The notes under the pieces were generated by a model that had not been told where the DNA came from, ran no database searches, and saw only the letters and a program-made list of their open reading frames with translations. The translations under genes and the position numbers were made by a program. Shown here in pieces: positions 61,950 through 64,000 of a stretch of DNA of 64,000 nucleotides. The DNA comes from Sulfurimonas sp. (GTDB lineage Bacteria > Campylobacterota > Campylobacteria > Campylobacterales > Sulfurimonadaceae). The DNA lies in the NCBI RefSeq assembly GCF_028694605.1, contig NZ_JAQVKP010000003.1:1-64000 (forward strand), read 5' to 3'. Every line of letters begins with the position of its first letter. Position 1 is the stretch's first letter.

Positions 61950-64000
61950 TCACTTTTTTCCCGCATCATAATACAAATCTTCCATATCTATAAGATAGTT
62001 CAAAAGTATAAGTTTGTTTTTTACCTCTTTGTTCTCAAATATCTCGTTGTCTTGGGGTTTATAAGTAGCCAAAGTGTGGTTCACCAGCTCTTTTAGCTCC
62101 ATAATTTTCTCAAAACTAAGCACCTCATAAAACCTTGGCAGTTCCTCAAAAAACGCTATAAAAGCATTTGCATTTTGTACATTCACCTTTTTGAGTGCTA
62201 CGCTCTTCATCATCTCCACCATTGCATACTCACAAGCCACTCTATTTACAGGGTACCACTCAAATAGAGCTTCAACTACATAGATGAGATTTGAGAGATA
62301 GTTTTCCTCATTTTCATCACAAATCCCCGCAAACATAAGCGTGAGAAAGTTGATGAGTTTTTTGTCGGTTGTAAGTGTTTTGCTTTGGCTGAGTGAAATT
62401 TCTGCACTGCCCACCAACTCGTACTCTACCATTTTGCCCGTAAACCAGTTGAGCGAACTGTCTCTGTTCTCCGTTATGACAACAAGTCTGTTGAGCGTAG
62501 CTATAAGAAGTCCGAAGCGTTGGCAAAGATGGGCAAAAAAGGTTCTGTGCTCTTCGTTATTCTCGTCATAAAACCCTTGAAAATACTCAAGCACCTGCTC
62601 AAAATGATTCGGTATATACTTCATCTCATCCCATATAATCTTTGAGAGATGCCCCTCGTACATCATAAATGTTTCATTTTCAAAGTCAAAATAATCCGCT
62701 CTTGCGTACTCTAAAAAATCGGTTATCTTGTGGTAGATATGTTTCGCAAAGTTTATCATCAGCGGCATCTCCAAAGTCGCCCTTGCTCTTTGCTCAGCTG
62801 TCATCTGGCTCATATCTATGCCCGCCATCGCACTTTCAAACTGCTCTCTTGAAGACATCTCGGCACCATCGGCTAGTTTGACAACTCTGTCATTATAATC
62901 ATAAAACCTCTCAAGCTCTTTTTTACTAAGTGTCGCCAAGTATGTAAATAAAAGCCCGTTGTCACTGCTAGAAACCAGTTCGTTAAACTCATCGCTAGTG
63001 AGCAGTACTATCTCATTAACAGTATTATTTGAAAAATCGACATCATCGTATTGGGAATTTTTGATTTTGAGATAGTTTGGCACAACTCTATCATCATCAG
63101 GAAGATTGCCACGCACCAATAAATCTTCAAAACTCTTGATTCTCTCTGTTTTTGAAGATTCTGTAAAAATATCTTGCAGTCTGCTTAATCGTTCTCTACA
63201 CTCCCCATCAAGTGTCAAATACTCATGCTTAATGCCAACACTTACATACTCCCCGTTTTTCTTTTTGAAGTTTACGGGGAGTTCAATGCTCATATCAAAA
63301 ATATCTGCGCTACAGTATTGGTTCCACTCTATTGTTCCCATGTTGGCGTCTGCAAGTATCTCTTCATAACCGCTTGGTACTTCCATCGCCCAGACCTTTG
63401 CACCCCAAAGTCCGTAGTTCATCAAATCTGACTGTGTTTTTAATGTGGGTATGAGTTCAAGATAACTTGAAAGTTCTATTTTGCTTAGGTCGATTTTTGC
63501 TTTTAAACTATCACTTAAGCCGAGTGTATCTTTAACCTGCGATATGAGTCTCTTGGTTTTTAAATCATAGATGAAATACTCTTTTTCATTATGAGAGATA
63601 ATAAGGATGTTTCCGAACGCTTTGATATACTTGTATTCAAACGGCAAAGCCAAATGCTCCGTTTCTACATCATAAACACCTAAAAGTCCATGGCTGTCTC
63701 TAAATATCTGGTAACCAAATCGAAATGGATTCTCTTTTGGATAAATTAGCTTGTCATTATCCAGTATCATATGAAACTCTATATCTTTTATAGTCGTCCA
63801 TATTAGTTGCGAAGATTTTGGGATATTTTTCAAATCATCTTTATCATAAAGAGTGATTCTCTCTAGCCTTGTAAGTAAAAAAAGCGGGTAGGTTTCTGAG
63901 GCCAAAACCTCTTTTATGCTTATCTCTTCGACCTGTTCGCTTTGAGATGAAGCTTCTTGGAGATTTAGGAAAAACCTCCCGTAGCTGTTCTTGTAAACTT
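61950..64000 (-). CDS. Large unrecognised protein, cut by the right window edge
   Basis: The frame is open from 64000 to the stop at 61950, giving at least 683 residues. A TTG at 63905 gives a 651-residue frame, but the coding sequence continues upstream through YGRFFLNLQEASSQ, so the true start is outside. The visible part begins with beta-rich segments resembling WG-type repeats (FRFGYQIFRDSHGLLGVYD, NEKEYFIYDLKTKRLIS). It is then mostly helical, with a Gln/Glu-rich end. No domain is recognised. It is upstream of the hydrolase gene and probably in the same operon. Confidence 0.75.
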   Translation of the reverse strand, partial: VYKNSYGRFFLNLQEASSQSEQVEEISIKEVLASETYPLFLLTRLERITLYDKDDLKNIPKSSQLIWTTIKDIEFHMILDNDKLIYPKENPFRFGYQIFRDSHGLLGVYDVETEHLALPFEYKYIKAFGNILIISHNEKEYFIYDLKTKRLISQVKDTLGLSDSLKAKIDLSKIELSSYLELIPTLKTQSDLMNYGLWGAKVWAMEVPSGYEEILADANMGTIEWNQYCSADIFDMSIELPVNFKKKNGEYVSVGIKHEYLTLDGECRERLSRLQDIFTESSKTERIKSFEDLLVRGNLPDDDRVVPNYLKIKNSQYDDVDFSNNTVNEIVLLTSDEFNELVSSSDNGLLFTYLATLSKKELERFYDYNDRVVKLADGAEMSSREQFESAMAGIDMSQMTAEQRARATLEMPLMINFAKHIYHKITDFLEYARADYFDFENETFMMYEGHLSKIIWDEMKYIPNHFEQVLEYFQGFYDENNEEHRTFFAHLCQRFGLLIATLNRLVVITENRDSSLNWFTGKMVEYELVGSAEISLSQSKTLTTDKKLINFLTLMFAGICDENEENYLSNLIYVVEALFEWYPVNRVACEYAMVEMMKSVALKKVNVQNANAFIAFFEELPRFYEVLSFEKIMELKELVNHTLATYKPQDNEIFENKEVKNKLILLNYLIDMEDLYYDAGKK

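Noticed and set aside
1-64000. CRISPR array, phage or integrative element
   Set aside because: No regularly spaced repeats, integrase, transposase or phage structural genes are visible.

Overview
The window comes from a Campylobacterota (Epsilonproteobacteria) chromosome, most likely Sulfurimonas or a close relative. The evidence is the AT-rich sequence, futalosine-type menaquinone prenyltransferase, DUF3373 outer-membrane protein, fliR and rpsB-tsf context, and above all a 14-gene nuo operon in which NuoE and NuoF are replaced by a tiny subunit and a GltD-like flavoprotein and NuoG is present twice. The genus is an inference; no database was searched.

Layout: 1-610, a Phd/RelE-type toxin-antitoxin pair whose toxin looks cut short at its 3' end. 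688-8329, housekeeping and envelope genes (DUF819 membrane protein, amidase, DEDDh exonuclease, NhaC antiporter, GNAT, L,D-transpeptidase, argS, tatA). 8389-13840, gmk, an acidic receiver-like protein, fliR, a LolD-like ATPase, tsf and rpsB with a structured leader. 13986-15506, a DUF3373 porin-like protein. 15516-22944, a six-gene copper/silver efflux operon (Met/His-rich periplasmic protein, TolC-like protein, adaptor, CusA with the three Met ligands, response regulator, sensor kinase). 23025-28922, a small MITE/REP-like element, then peroxiredoxin, cytochrome b, DedA, murG, ftsW, two small conserved proteins and mqnP. 29031-33922, a block of visibly higher GC and different codon use: OmpR-type regulator, sensor kinase, LTA-synthase-type sulfatase and PAP2 phosphatase, best read as a horizontally acquired envelope-modification cassette. 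33935-35974, miaA and an L,D-transpeptidase with two SPOR-like repeats. 35981-38265, an arsRBC operon with its operator, in which ArsC carries an extra Cys-containing domain. 38309-58177, a TPR protein and the nuo operon. 58423-60327, an OlsF-like two-domain acyltransferase with a 59-residue partner gene. 60430-61309, a second copy of the MITE/REP-like element, a large inverted repeat and a second toxin-antitoxin pair with a 24-bp operator palindrome. The window ends in a YqiA-like hydrolase and a large unrecognised protein that runs off the edge.

The genes describe a respiratory, envelope-rich bacterium with its own Complex I variant, metal and metalloid resistance, and lipid and peptidoglycan remodelling. 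The most promising points for follow-up are the acquired two-component/sulfatase/PAP2 cassette with its tandem 11-bp promoter boxes and hairpin-masked ribosome binding site; the NuoF replacement that lacks one of the four N3 cluster cysteines; the ArsC fusion; the structured rpsB leader; and two genes whose true start appears to be AUA. No rRNA, tRNA or CRISPR array was seen.
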